Positions 1-5,295 of a stretch of DNA of 6,989 nucleotides are shown piece after piece. How positions within the stretch are numbered: position 1 is the first letter of the stretch; every line of letters begins with the position of its first letter. The position numbers and the translations under genes are program-made. Under the pieces are notes generated by a model. It did no database searches. It saw nothing but the letters and a program-made list of their open reading frames with translations, and had not been told where the DNA came from. Source of the DNA: Sphingomonadaceae bacterium (GTDB lineage: Bacteria > Pseudomonadota > Alphaproteobacteria > Sphingomonadales > Sphingomonadaceae); the NCBI GenBank assembly GCA_019245455.1, contig JAFARM010000260.1, positions 1 to 6,989 on the forward strand, given 5' to 3'.

Positions 1-746
1 GCGGCGTCGGCGGGCAGCGGCGTTCCCGGCAGCGCCTGACGCAGCAGGGCCTCGGCCCGCGCGCGCGCGGCGGTCGCGCGAACGAAAAGCGCCCGCTCGT
101 CGGCGGCGAGGACGAGCGCGTACGTCGCAAGCCCGGCGGCGGCCAGCACGCCGGCGCGGCGCAGCGCCCGCGCGAGCGGCGGCGACGCCGGCGCATAAAG
201 TCCGCAGCGCAGGTCGACGGCGATGGCGAAGGACGGCAGGTCGCCGCCCGCGGCCGCCGGCGTGTCGAGCGGCCAGGCATCGCCATAGGCCGTCAGCGGC
301 GGCGAGCCGCTCGCCGCCCAGGCAGCGGTAAAATGGTCGGCGGAAACGGCAAAGCCGGTGCCGTCGTCGCAGCGGACGAGAATCCGGTCGCCGGTGGCCA
401 TCACGGTCCACGCGCCTGTCGCTGGCACCGGCAGGCGCAACGCGTCGGGCATCAGCCGCGCGCCGCCCGCCCCGCGCGGGGCGAGGCCGCCGACCCACGT
501 CGCCATCCGGTCGTGGGCCGCGGCCGCGACCAGCCATCGCCCCCCGCCGAGCGGCGCGCCGCAGACGATGTGCATCGCCTCGAGCGGCTCGGCGAGCGCG
601 TCCTCGACCGCGAACGGCAGCGCCGCGCGCCGCTGCGCCGCGCCCGCGGGCAGGTCGGCGGCGAGCAGCAGCACCGCTTCGCTCGGCACCAGCGCGAGCG
701 GCCCGGCGGCGTCGATCACGACGAGGTCATCGGCGAGGATGGTCAT
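1..746 (-). CDS. gspL: Type II secretion system protein GspL, N-terminal part (runs off the left edge)
   Basis: GspL is a bitopic inner-membrane protein whose cytoplasmic actin-like domain recruits the secretion ATPase GspE. About 248 residues are visible from ATG 746-744, read leftwards with no stop to the window edge. The strongest family signal is at residues 39-62, RRAALPFAVEDALAE followed by PLEAMHIVCG, matching the conserved (A)LP(Y/F)xxEDxLA...(L/M)H pattern of GspL. A hydrophobic segment at about 199-214 (VLAAAGLATYALVLAA), after the basic stretch ARALRR, fits the single membrane helix. The periplasmic part begins after it and is cut off. AGGGG lies about 9 bases before the ATG. An in-frame GTG two codons upstream is a possible alternative, and the frame stays open further upstream but with no coding character. 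The gene is divergent from gspG. Family identity is inferred from these motifs; sequence conservation in GspL is low. Confidence 0.83.
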   Translation of the reverse strand, partial: MTILADDLVVIDAAGPLALVPSEAVLLLAADLPAGAAQRRAALPFAVEDALAEPLEAMHIVCGAPLGGGRWLVAAAAHDRMATWVGGLAPRGAGGARLMPDALRLPVPATGAWTVMATGDRILVRCDDGTGFAVSADHFTAAWAASGSPPLTAYGDAWPLDTPAAAGGDLPSFAIAVDLRCGLYAPASPPLARALRRAGVLAAAGLATYALVLAADERALFVRATAARARAEALLRQALPGTPLPADA

Positions 747-791
747 CGCCACCGCCCCTACCCGCTTCCAGTCGCGCGGTGGGCGCAGCTT

Positions 792-806
792 GTTCCGTTT
801 CGGTTC
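792..806 (+). promoter_or_regulatory. Candidate LexA (SOS) operator, GTTC-N7-GTTC
   Basis: The bases read GTTC CGTTTCG GTTC, an exact match to the direct-repeat LexA operator known in alphaproteobacteria (GTTC-N7-GTTC). A further GTTC follows at 809-812, outside the 7-base spacing. The site lies in the shared gspL/gspG promoter region, 78 bases before the gspG start and 46 bases before the gspL start. Only eight bases are specified, so a chance match is possible. A match in the one divergent promoter of the window makes it a reasonable but unproven operator. Confidence 0.4.
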
Positions 807-821
807 CAGTTCGCCACCCGG

Positions 822-837
822 CCGCCGCCGGCGGCGG
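822..837. repeat. 16-bp perfect palindrome upstream of gspG
   Basis: CCGCCGCCGGCGGCGG equals its own reverse complement and sits between the GTTC repeats and the gspG ribosome binding site. It could be an operator half-site pair or a leader hairpin. In DNA this rich in GCC/GGC triplets such a palindrome can also arise by chance, so no function is claimed. Confidence 0.3.
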
Positions 838-883
838 TATAGCGCGATCAGGGTTAATGACCGAGCATCGGGGAGCACAAGAG

Positions 884-1315
884 ATGACGGCCGACGGCGA
901 CGCGGGACTGACCTTGATCGAGATGATCATCGTGCTCGCGATCATCGCGCTGGTCGCGGCGCTGATCGTCCCCAATGTCATCGGCCGGCCCGATCAGGCG
1001 CGGGTGACGGTCGCCCGCGCCGACCTGAAGTCGATCGCCGCGGCGCTCAAGATGTACCGGCTCGACAACGGCGACTATCCGACGACCGAACAGGGGCTCG
1101 CCGCGCTCGTCACGCGGCCGACGGTGCCGCCGCTGCCCGCGGCCTATGCCACCGGGGGCTATCTGGCGCAGACCCCGGCCGATCCGTGGGGCCGTCCGTA
1201 CGTCTACCGCAGCCCGAGCGCCGACGGCGGCGGCTTCGACCTCGCCTCGCTTGGCCGCGACGGCAAGCCGGGCGGCAGCGGCATCGACGCCGACATCGCG
1301 GAGAGCGGACGGTGA
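884..1315 (+). CDS. gspG: Type II secretion system major pseudopilin GspG
   Basis: GspG is the major subunit of the T2SS pseudopilus, which assembles in the periplasm and is thought to push substrates through the secretin. The product has 143 residues, typical for the family. A class III prepilin signal is clear: an 8-residue leader ending in Gly8, the cleavage site for prepilin peptidase, then LTLIEM with Glu13 at mature position 5 and a hydrophobic helix to about residue 30. The family motif KMYRLDNGDYPTTEQGL (57-72) and the C-terminal DPWGRPYVY...FDLASLGRDGKPGG...DADI (100-138) are diagnostic; the latter forms the calcium-binding loop in GspG structures. The ATG at 884 has GGGGAG 8 bases upstream. 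An in-frame ATG at 857 would give a 17-residue leader but lacks a well-spaced ribosome binding site. It is the first gene of gspGHICD. Confidence 0.97.
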   Translation: MTADGDAGLTLIEMIIVLAIIALVAALIVPNVIGRPDQARVTVARADLKSIAAALKMYRLDNGDYPTTEQGLAALVTRPTVPPLPAAYATGGYLAQTPADPWGRPYVYRSPSADGGGFDLASLGRDGKPGGSGIDADIAESGR

Positions 1316-1797
1316 GCGCGGGAGCGCCGGGCGGCGCGACGGGGCCCGCGACATCCCGCCAGGGCGTCTCTCGCCGCGCGGACCGGCAGGCCGATCGCGG
1401 TGCCGCCGCAGCCGACGCCGGCCTGACGCTGATCGAGATGCTCGTCGTCCTGGCGATCCTCGCCGTCGCGACGGGGGCGTCGGTGCTGTCGCTCGCGCCG
1501 CGGGGCGACGCGACCGCGGCGGCGGCGCGGCGGCTCGCGCGGACCATCCAGGCGGCTGCCGACCGCTCGCTGGCAACGGGACACGCGGCGGTGCTCGTCA
1601 CCACCGGCGGCGGCTATGGTATCGACGACGCGCACACGGCGCTGCCGCCGGAAACGCGCATAACGGGCGCGGTGCCGGCGGTTCGCGTCGCCTTCGGCGG
1701 CGAGCCGTTCGCCTTGATCGTGGCCCGTGGGCACGAGCGCTGGACCGTCGCCTTCGATGGAGCCGAGGCGGCGGCGACGCGCGGATCGCCGCCGTGA
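1312..1797 (+). CDS. gspH: Type II secretion system minor pseudopilin GspH
   Basis: GspH is a minor pseudopilin placed just below the tip complex of the pseudopilus. The product has 161 residues. Its prepilin motif is at AG|LTLIEMLVVLAILAVATG, with cleavage after Gly37 and the required Glu at mature position 5. The rest (ARRLARTIQAAADRSLATGHAAVLV, then a beta-rich part) matches the GspH/FimT pattern of a helix followed by small strands. The best start is GTG 1312, overlapping the gspG stop as GTGA; no other usable start precedes the motif in frame. That makes the leader 37 residues, long and Arg/Ala-rich for a prepilin leader. Overlap at both ends suggests translational coupling with gspG and gspI. 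GspH is the best family call because of its place between G and I; the sequence alone says type IV pilin-like. Confidence 0.9.
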   Translation: MSAGAPGGATGPATSRQGVSRRADRQADRGAAAADAGLTLIEMLVVLAILAVATGASVLSLAPRGDATAAAARRLARTIQAAADRSLATGHAAVLVTTGGGYGIDDAHTALPPETRITGAVPAVRVAFGGEPFALIVARGHERWTVAFDGAEAAATRGSPP

Positions 1798-2297
1798 TCC
1801 AAGGCACCGCAAGCGATCCGAGCGACGACGCCGGCTTCTCGCTGATCGAGGGGCTGGTGGCGATGGCGGTGCTCGCCGTCGCCGCCGCCGGGCTGCTGCA
1901 GGCCACCGCGCGTCGCCTCGACCTCGCCGCCGGGACCGAAGCGCGGGTCGCGGCCGGGCTGGCGGCGGACAACGCGCTGACAGCGGCGCGGCTGGGGATC
2001 GACGAGCCGCCCGCCGTCTTCCTCCGCCGCCGCGTGGCGGTGCGCACCGCCGCGGCGGTCAGCGCGGACCGGGCGATCGACGGCGTCGTCGTGACGGCGG
2101 TGGCCGGCGGGGTCGCGGCGCGGCTGCACGGCTTCGCCGACCATCCGGCGACACCAGCGATGCGGGGAGTGCCCGCCGCGACGCGGCCGACGGGCGACGA
2201 GCGACCGATGCCGGTTGACGACAGGGCGGCGGGGGGCGGCACGACGACCGCGGGCGGCACGTCGGCGGCGGGCACGGGCCCCGATGGTGGCCGATGA
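1794..2297 (+). CDS. gspI: Type II secretion system minor pseudopilin GspI, with long C-terminal tail
   Basis: GspI is the minor pseudopilin that nucleates the GspI-J-K tip complex. The product has 167 residues. The start is GTG 1794, overlapping the gspH stop as GTGA, and gives a 14-residue leader ending in Gly14. Mature FSLIEGLVAMAVLAVAAAGLL follows, with Glu at position 5 and the SLIEgLVAmaVL pattern typical of GspI. The globular part ends near residue 119 (VVVTAVAGGVAARLHGFADH), giving about 105 mature residues. The remaining ~48 residues (120-167) are rich in Gly, Thr, Ala, Pro and Asp and look disordered; most GspI proteins end near where this tail begins. The stop overlaps the gspC start as ATGA. 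Its usual partners gspJ and gspK do not follow. Confidence 0.88.
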   Translation: MIQGTASDPSDDAGFSLIEGLVAMAVLAVAAAGLLQATARRLDLAAGTEARVAAGLAADNALTAARLGIDEPPAVFLRRRVAVRTAAAVSADRAIDGVVVTAVAGGVAARLHGFADHPATPAMRGVPAATRPTGDERPMPVDDRAAGGGTTTAGGTSAAGTGPDGGR

Positions 2298-3040
2298 TCG
2301 TCACCCCCGATCGCATCGTCGTCGCCGCGACGGTCGCGGTCGCTGCCGGCCTGATGATCGCGGCGGGGCCGCTCGTCGCCGATCTGACGCGCGACGACGG
2401 CCGGGCGCTGGCCGCGATCGCGCCGGCACCGCCGCTGCCGCCGCTCGACCTGGCACCGCTGAAGCGACTCGCCCCGTTCGGCCGCGCGGCGGGCGGCGAC
2501 GGTGCCGGGCTCGGGCTGACGCTCCGCGGCGTGCTGCTGGCGCGCCCGGCGAGCCGGTCGGTGGCGCTGATCGCCGCCGGCGAGGGCCCGGCGAAGGGCT
2601 ATGGGGTCGGCGGCGTCCTGCCCGGCGGCGCCGTCGTCGATGCGGTCGAATACGACCTCGTCGTCTTGCGCGCCGGCGGCGACCTCGTCACGCTCGGCCT
2701 CGACCACGGCACGGGGGCGGCCGCGCCCGCCGCCACCATCGCTGCCGCGGCGCCGACGCCCGCCCCGGCCGCGGCGACCGCGCCCGACCCGCTTTCGCTC
2801 CTCGGCAGCCTTGGGGCAACCGTGACGGCGGCCGGCTACCGCGTCGGGCCGCAGCTGTCCGCCGATGCGCGGCGCGCCGGCCTTCTTCCCGGCGACATCG
2901 TCGAACGCGTCGGCGGCGACCCGGTCGGCGACCCGGCGCGCGACCGCCGCCTGTACGACGACGCCGTCGTCGCGGGCCGGATGCAGGTCGACGTCGTCCG
3001 CGACGGGCGACGCGTCGCCGTGATCCTCCCCCTCCACTGA
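2294..3040 (+). CDS. gspC: Type II secretion system clamp protein GspC with PDZ domain
   Basis: GspC is a bitopic inner-membrane protein that connects the GspL/M platform to the N0 domain of the secretin GspD and contributes to substrate selection. In the 248 residues I see a short cytoplasmic start, a membrane helix at about 8-29 (IVVAATVAVAAGLMIAAGPL), a Pro-rich linker (43-57) and the homology region at about 60-137. The latter includes LTLRGVLLA, then GYGVGGVLPGGAVVDAVEYDLVVL, the usual GspC pattern. A second Ala/Pro linker (140-165) leads to a C-terminal PDZ-type domain (about 178-246) with the characteristic ARRAGLLPGDIVERVGG. The ATG overlaps the gspI stop (ATGA) and has no strong ribosome binding site, so coupling to gspI is likely. 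gspD follows 29 bases later, as the C-D pairing of the family predicts. Some T2SSs have coiled-coil GspC; this is the PDZ type. Confidence 0.94.
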   Translation: MIVTPDRIVVAATVAVAAGLMIAAGPLVADLTRDDGRALAAIAPAPPLPPLDLAPLKRLAPFGRAAGGDGAGLGLTLRGVLLARPASRSVALIAAGEGPAKGYGVGGVLPGGAVVDAVEYDLVVLRAGGDLVTLGLDHGTGAAAPAATIAAAAPTPAPAAATAPDPLSLLGSLGATVTAAGYRVGPQLSADARRAGLLPGDIVERVGGDPVGDPARDRRLYDDAVVAGRMQVDVVRDGRRVAVILPLH

Positions 3041-3057
3041 ACGGCCCCCCTTCCCCG

Positions 3058-3063
3058 AAAGGA
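3058..3063 (+). promoter_or_regulatory. Ribosome binding site of gspD (decides the GTG start)
   Basis: AAAGGA lies 6 bases before GTG 3070. It selects this start over earlier in-frame codons, and the start places a signal peptide directly at the N terminus. Confidence 0.7.
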
Positions 3064-3069
3064 TCGTCC

Positions 3070-5130
3070 GTGCGGATTGCCAGCCTCGCTCTCGCCGCCG
3101 TCGCCGCCGCCGCCGTCGCCGCCGGACCCGTCGCCGCCACCGGGCCAAGCGCGGCCGCGGCGTCCGGCGAGGTCATCGTCAATATGCGCGACGTCGAGGT
3201 CGCCCAGGTCGCCGAGCAGGTGGCGCGGCTGACCGGGCGGACGATCATCCTCGACCCCAGCGTCAAGGGCAGCGTCAACGTCGTCTCCGCCGCCCCGCTC
3301 GGCCCGGCGGGGGTCTGGGACCTGTTCCGCCAGGTGTTGCGCGGGGCCGGCTTCGCCGTCGTCCGCTCGGGCACGGCGTGGCGGATCGTGCCGCAGGCGA
3401 CGGCCGTATCGGGCGGGGCGACGGCGGCGATCGGCCCGGGATCGGCGCGCCCGGCGGACGTCGTCACCCGCGTCGTCCCGCTCCGGAACCTCGCCGCCGA
3501 CGCCGCCGTCCGCGTCTTCCGCCCGCTCGTCGCGAGCTTCGGCAGCATCGAGGCGCTGGCCACCCCCAATGCCGTCGTCGTCACCGACTATGCCGAGAAC
3601 GTCCGCCGCATCGAGCGCCTCGCCGACCAGCTCGACGGCAGCGGTGCGGCCGGGTTCGACAGCTTCGCCCTGCGCTTTGCCAGCGCGCGCGAGGCCGGCG
3701 CGGCGCTGACGCGGCTGCTCGGCGACGGCACCGCCCCCGGGGCTCCGCGCATCGCCGTCGACGAGCGCGGCAACACCATCGTCGTCCGCGGTGACGCCAA
3801 GGCGCTGGCCGAGGCACGGCGGCTCGTCGCCAGCCTCGACCGGCCCGGCGGCGCGGCCCCGACGACGCGGGTCTTCCGCCTGAACTTCGCCGACGCCGAG
3901 AGCATCGCCAACGTCCTGCGCGGCCTCGCCGGCCAGCCGCCGCTGGCGACCAACCCGGTGGCACGGGCGCTCGCGCGGCCGGTGACCGGCGGCGGGATCG
4001 GCGGCGGCATCGGTGGCGGCGGCGCCGGCGGCATCGCGGGCGGCACCGGCAGCGGCGCGGCGCTCGCCGGAGGGGCCGCCCCGGCCGCCGCCGACGTCCC
4101 GCCCGTCGAGACCGGCAGCAGCCTCCACACCGACGACCTGTCGATCCAGTCCGCGCCCGAGCTCAACGCCCTCGTCGTCCGCGGCACGCCGGCGGCGGTC
4201 GCATCGGTCGCGCAGCTGATCGCCGACCTCGACGTCCGCCGGCCGCAGGTGCTGATCGAGGCCGCCATCGCCGAGGTCACCGGCGACGCCGCCGAGCAGC
4301 TCGGCCTCCAGTTCGGTGCCGGCAACGCCGCCGTCTTCGGCCACCCCGAGGGGGGAACCTCGTTCACCAATACCGGCGTGTCGCTGGGCGCGATCGTCGC
4401 CGCGCTGCTGCCCGGCAGCGCCGTCGCGTCCGCCCTGGTCTCGCCCGGCCTGTCGATCGGCGGGGGCAGCCGCGGCGACTTCTCGGTGCTGGTCCAGGCG
4501 CTCGGCCAGTCGACCAAGGCCAACCTGCTGTCGACGCCGTCGATCACCACCCTCGACAACGAGCCGGCCGAGATCGTCGTCGGGCAGAACGTCCCGTTCC
4601 GTACCGGCAGCTACGGCACCGACGGCAACACGCTGACGCCGTTCACCACCATCCAGCGCCAGGACGTCGGCCTGACGCTCCGCGTCGTGCCGCGCATCCA
4701 CGAGGGCGACACCATCCGGCTCGAGGTGGCGCAGGAGGTGTCGTCGCTCGTCGGCAGCGTGAGCGGCGCGGCCGACCTCATCACCAACCGCCGCTCGATC
4801 CAGACGACGGTGCTCGCCGACAACGGCGACACGATCGTGCTCGGCGGGCTGATCTCCGACGACCGGACGCAGGTGAAGAGCCAGGTGCCGGTGCTGGGCG
4901 ACATTCCCTTGATCGGCAACCTGTTCAAGTCGCGGCAGACCGAGCAGGTCAAGCGCACCCTGTTCGTCTTCCTGCGCCCGACGATCCTGCGCGACCGCGC
5001 CTCGGTCGCCGCCGCGGCGGAGGCAAAGTACGGCAAGCTCCGCGGCCAGGAGGCGGGCGAGGCGAACCGCAGCCTGCTCGTCCACCCGCCCGCGCCGCGC
5101 CTGCCGCCCGACACCGAGGGCCTTTACTGA
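3070..5130 (+). CDS. gspD: Type II secretion system outer-membrane secretin GspD
   Basis: GspD forms the 15-fold outer-membrane channel of the T2SS. The product has 686 residues from GTG 3070, with AAAGGA (3058-3063) 6 bases upstream. A signal peptide (MRIASLALAAVAAAAVAAGP) starts it. Domains in order: N0 (about 33-112, VIVNMRDVEVAQVAEQVARL), N1 (about 132-190), N2 (about 194-260), N3 (about 265-388) and the secretin domain (about 391-645). N3 carries a 31-residue Gly-rich insertion at 307-337. Secretin landmarks are RPQVLIEAAIAEV, ANLLSTPSITTLDN (484-497), VGLTLRVVPRI and the hallmark VPVLGDIPLIGNLF (606-619), then RTLFVFLRPTIL. Only about 45 residues follow, ending in a Pro-rich tail; I see no obvious pilotin-binding S domain, though that region is poorly conserved. 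Upstream in-frame codons overlap gspC and are not used. Confidence 0.98.
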   Translation: MRIASLALAAVAAAAVAAGPVAATGPSAAAASGEVIVNMRDVEVAQVAEQVARLTGRTIILDPSVKGSVNVVSAAPLGPAGVWDLFRQVLRGAGFAVVRSGTAWRIVPQATAVSGGATAAIGPGSARPADVVTRVVPLRNLAADAAVRVFRPLVASFGSIEALATPNAVVVTDYAENVRRIERLADQLDGSGAAGFDSFALRFASAREAGAALTRLLGDGTAPGAPRIAVDERGNTIVVRGDAKALAEARRLVASLDRPGGAAPTTRVFRLNFADAESIANVLRGLAGQPPLATNPVARALARPVTGGGIGGGIGGGGAGGIAGGTGSGAALAGGAAPAAADVPPVETGSSLHTDDLSIQSAPELNALVVRGTPAAVASVAQLIADLDVRRPQVLIEAAIAEVTGDAAEQLGLQFGAGNAAVFGHPEGGTSFTNTGVSLGAIVAALLPGSAVASALVSPGLSIGGGSRGDFSVLVQALGQSTKANLLSTPSITTLDNEPAEIVVGQNVPFRTGSYGTDGNTLTPFTTIQRQDVGLTLRVVPRIHEGDTIRLEVAQEVSSLVGSVSGAADLITNRRSIQTTVLADNGDTIVLGGLISDDRTQVKSQVPVLGDIPLIGNLFKSRQTEQVKRTLFVFLRPTILRDRASVAAAAEAKYGKLRGQEAGEANRSLLVHPPAPRLPPDTEGLY
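3988..4080 (+). repeat. Gly-rich low-complexity segment in the gspD N3 domain
   Basis: About 31 codons, mostly GGC with interspersed ATC and GCC, encode a run of Gly with Ile, Ala, Thr and Ser (residues 307-337 of GspD). It splits N3 between FRLNFADAESIANVLRGLAG and DDLSIQSAPELNALVVRG. A Gly/Ser-rich loop at this place is known in many secretins, where N3 lines the periplasmic constriction. The GGC-GGC-NNN pattern could vary in length by slippage between strains. Confidence 0.6.
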
Positions 5131-5137
5131 CCACCCG

Positions 5138-5164
5138 GCCACGGACGGGCAAGCCACGGACGGG
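5138..5164 (+). repeat. Pair of 12-bp direct repeats after gspD
   Basis: GCCACGGACGGG occurs at 5138-5149 and again at 5153-5164, a period of 15 bases, just after the gspD stop. It may be a small tandem duplication. There is no sign of a binding site or terminator. Confidence 0.4.
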
Positions 5165-5215
5165 GGATCGCGCGGGCGCCGGGCGTAGGGGCACACGCAG
5201 CCAGGGGAAGCCACC

Positions 5216-5284
5216 ATGCCGCCTGCACCCGGCCTCCGCCGCCGCGGCGTCGCGGGCGTTGTCGGCGCGCGGCGGCCGGGCTAG
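5216..5284 (+). CDS. Possible 22-residue leader peptide upstream of the TonB-like gene
   Basis: A 22-codon frame from ATG 5216 to TAG 5284 begins 5 bases after AGGGGAAG (5203-5210), the best Shine-Dalgarno-like site between gspD and the next gene. The peptide starts MPPAPGLRRRG and has no recognisable motif. Its stop lies 11 bases before ATG 5296, close enough for ribosomes to reinitiate there. The frame is short and lies in GC-rich DNA where stops are rare, so it may be chance. It is listed because its ribosome binding site is stronger than that of the gene it precedes. Confidence 0.2.
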   Translation: MPPAPGLRRRGVAGVVGARRPG

Positions 5285-5295
5285 GCGGCGGCGCG

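Larger units (their letters stand above)
747..883. promoter_or_regulatory. Divergent promoter region between gspL and gspG
   Basis: These 137 bases separate the divergent gspL and gspG starts and must hold promoters for both directions. I could not identify a convincing -35/-10 pair on either strand; TATAGC at 838-843 is a possible -10 without a good partner. What stands out is a GTTC-N7-GTTC motif (792-806), a third GTTC at 809-812 and a perfect palindrome at 822-837. Both lie upstream of the gspG ribosome binding site (GGGGAG, 870-875). Confidence 0.6.

Noticed and set aside
747..870. N-terminal extension of gspL beyond ATG 746
   Set aside because: The frame is open, but the translated extension has a poly-Arg run and no domain character, and it would consume the promoter region. 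A GTG two codons upstream remains a minor alternative.
857..883. Earlier gspG start at ATG 857
   Set aside because: It is in frame, but the only purine-rich bases (AGGG) are too close to it. ATG 884 has GGGGAG at 8 bases and gives a normal short prepilin leader.
333..1311. Plus-strand open frames over the gspL region and into gspG
   Set aside because: The minus strand here encodes GspL-like sequence with the LPFxxED motif; the plus-strand products are Arg/Ala/Pro-rich and match nothing.
2215..3069. Upstream extension of the gspD frame through gspC
   Set aside because: The extension is Arg-rich and featureless and lies over gspC. The GTG at 3070 has a good ribosome binding site and starts directly with a signal peptide.
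1598..3148. Long minus-strand open frame antisense to gspI and gspC
   Set aside because: Arg-rich low-complexity product; shadow of the real genes on the plus strand.
2836..5217. Very long open frame on the minus strand antisense to gspD
   Set aside because: Its product is low-complexity Arg/Gly/Asp/Ala-rich with no family motif. GC-rich codon use in gspD leaves few stops on the opposite strand, and the plus-strand frame is an unmistakable secretin.
5131..5295. Secretin-TonB-like fusion by readthrough of the gspD stop
   Set aside because: The two genes share a frame with no other stop between them, but stops are rare in this GC-rich DNA. A secretin fused to a bitopic inner-membrane protein is topologically unlikely.
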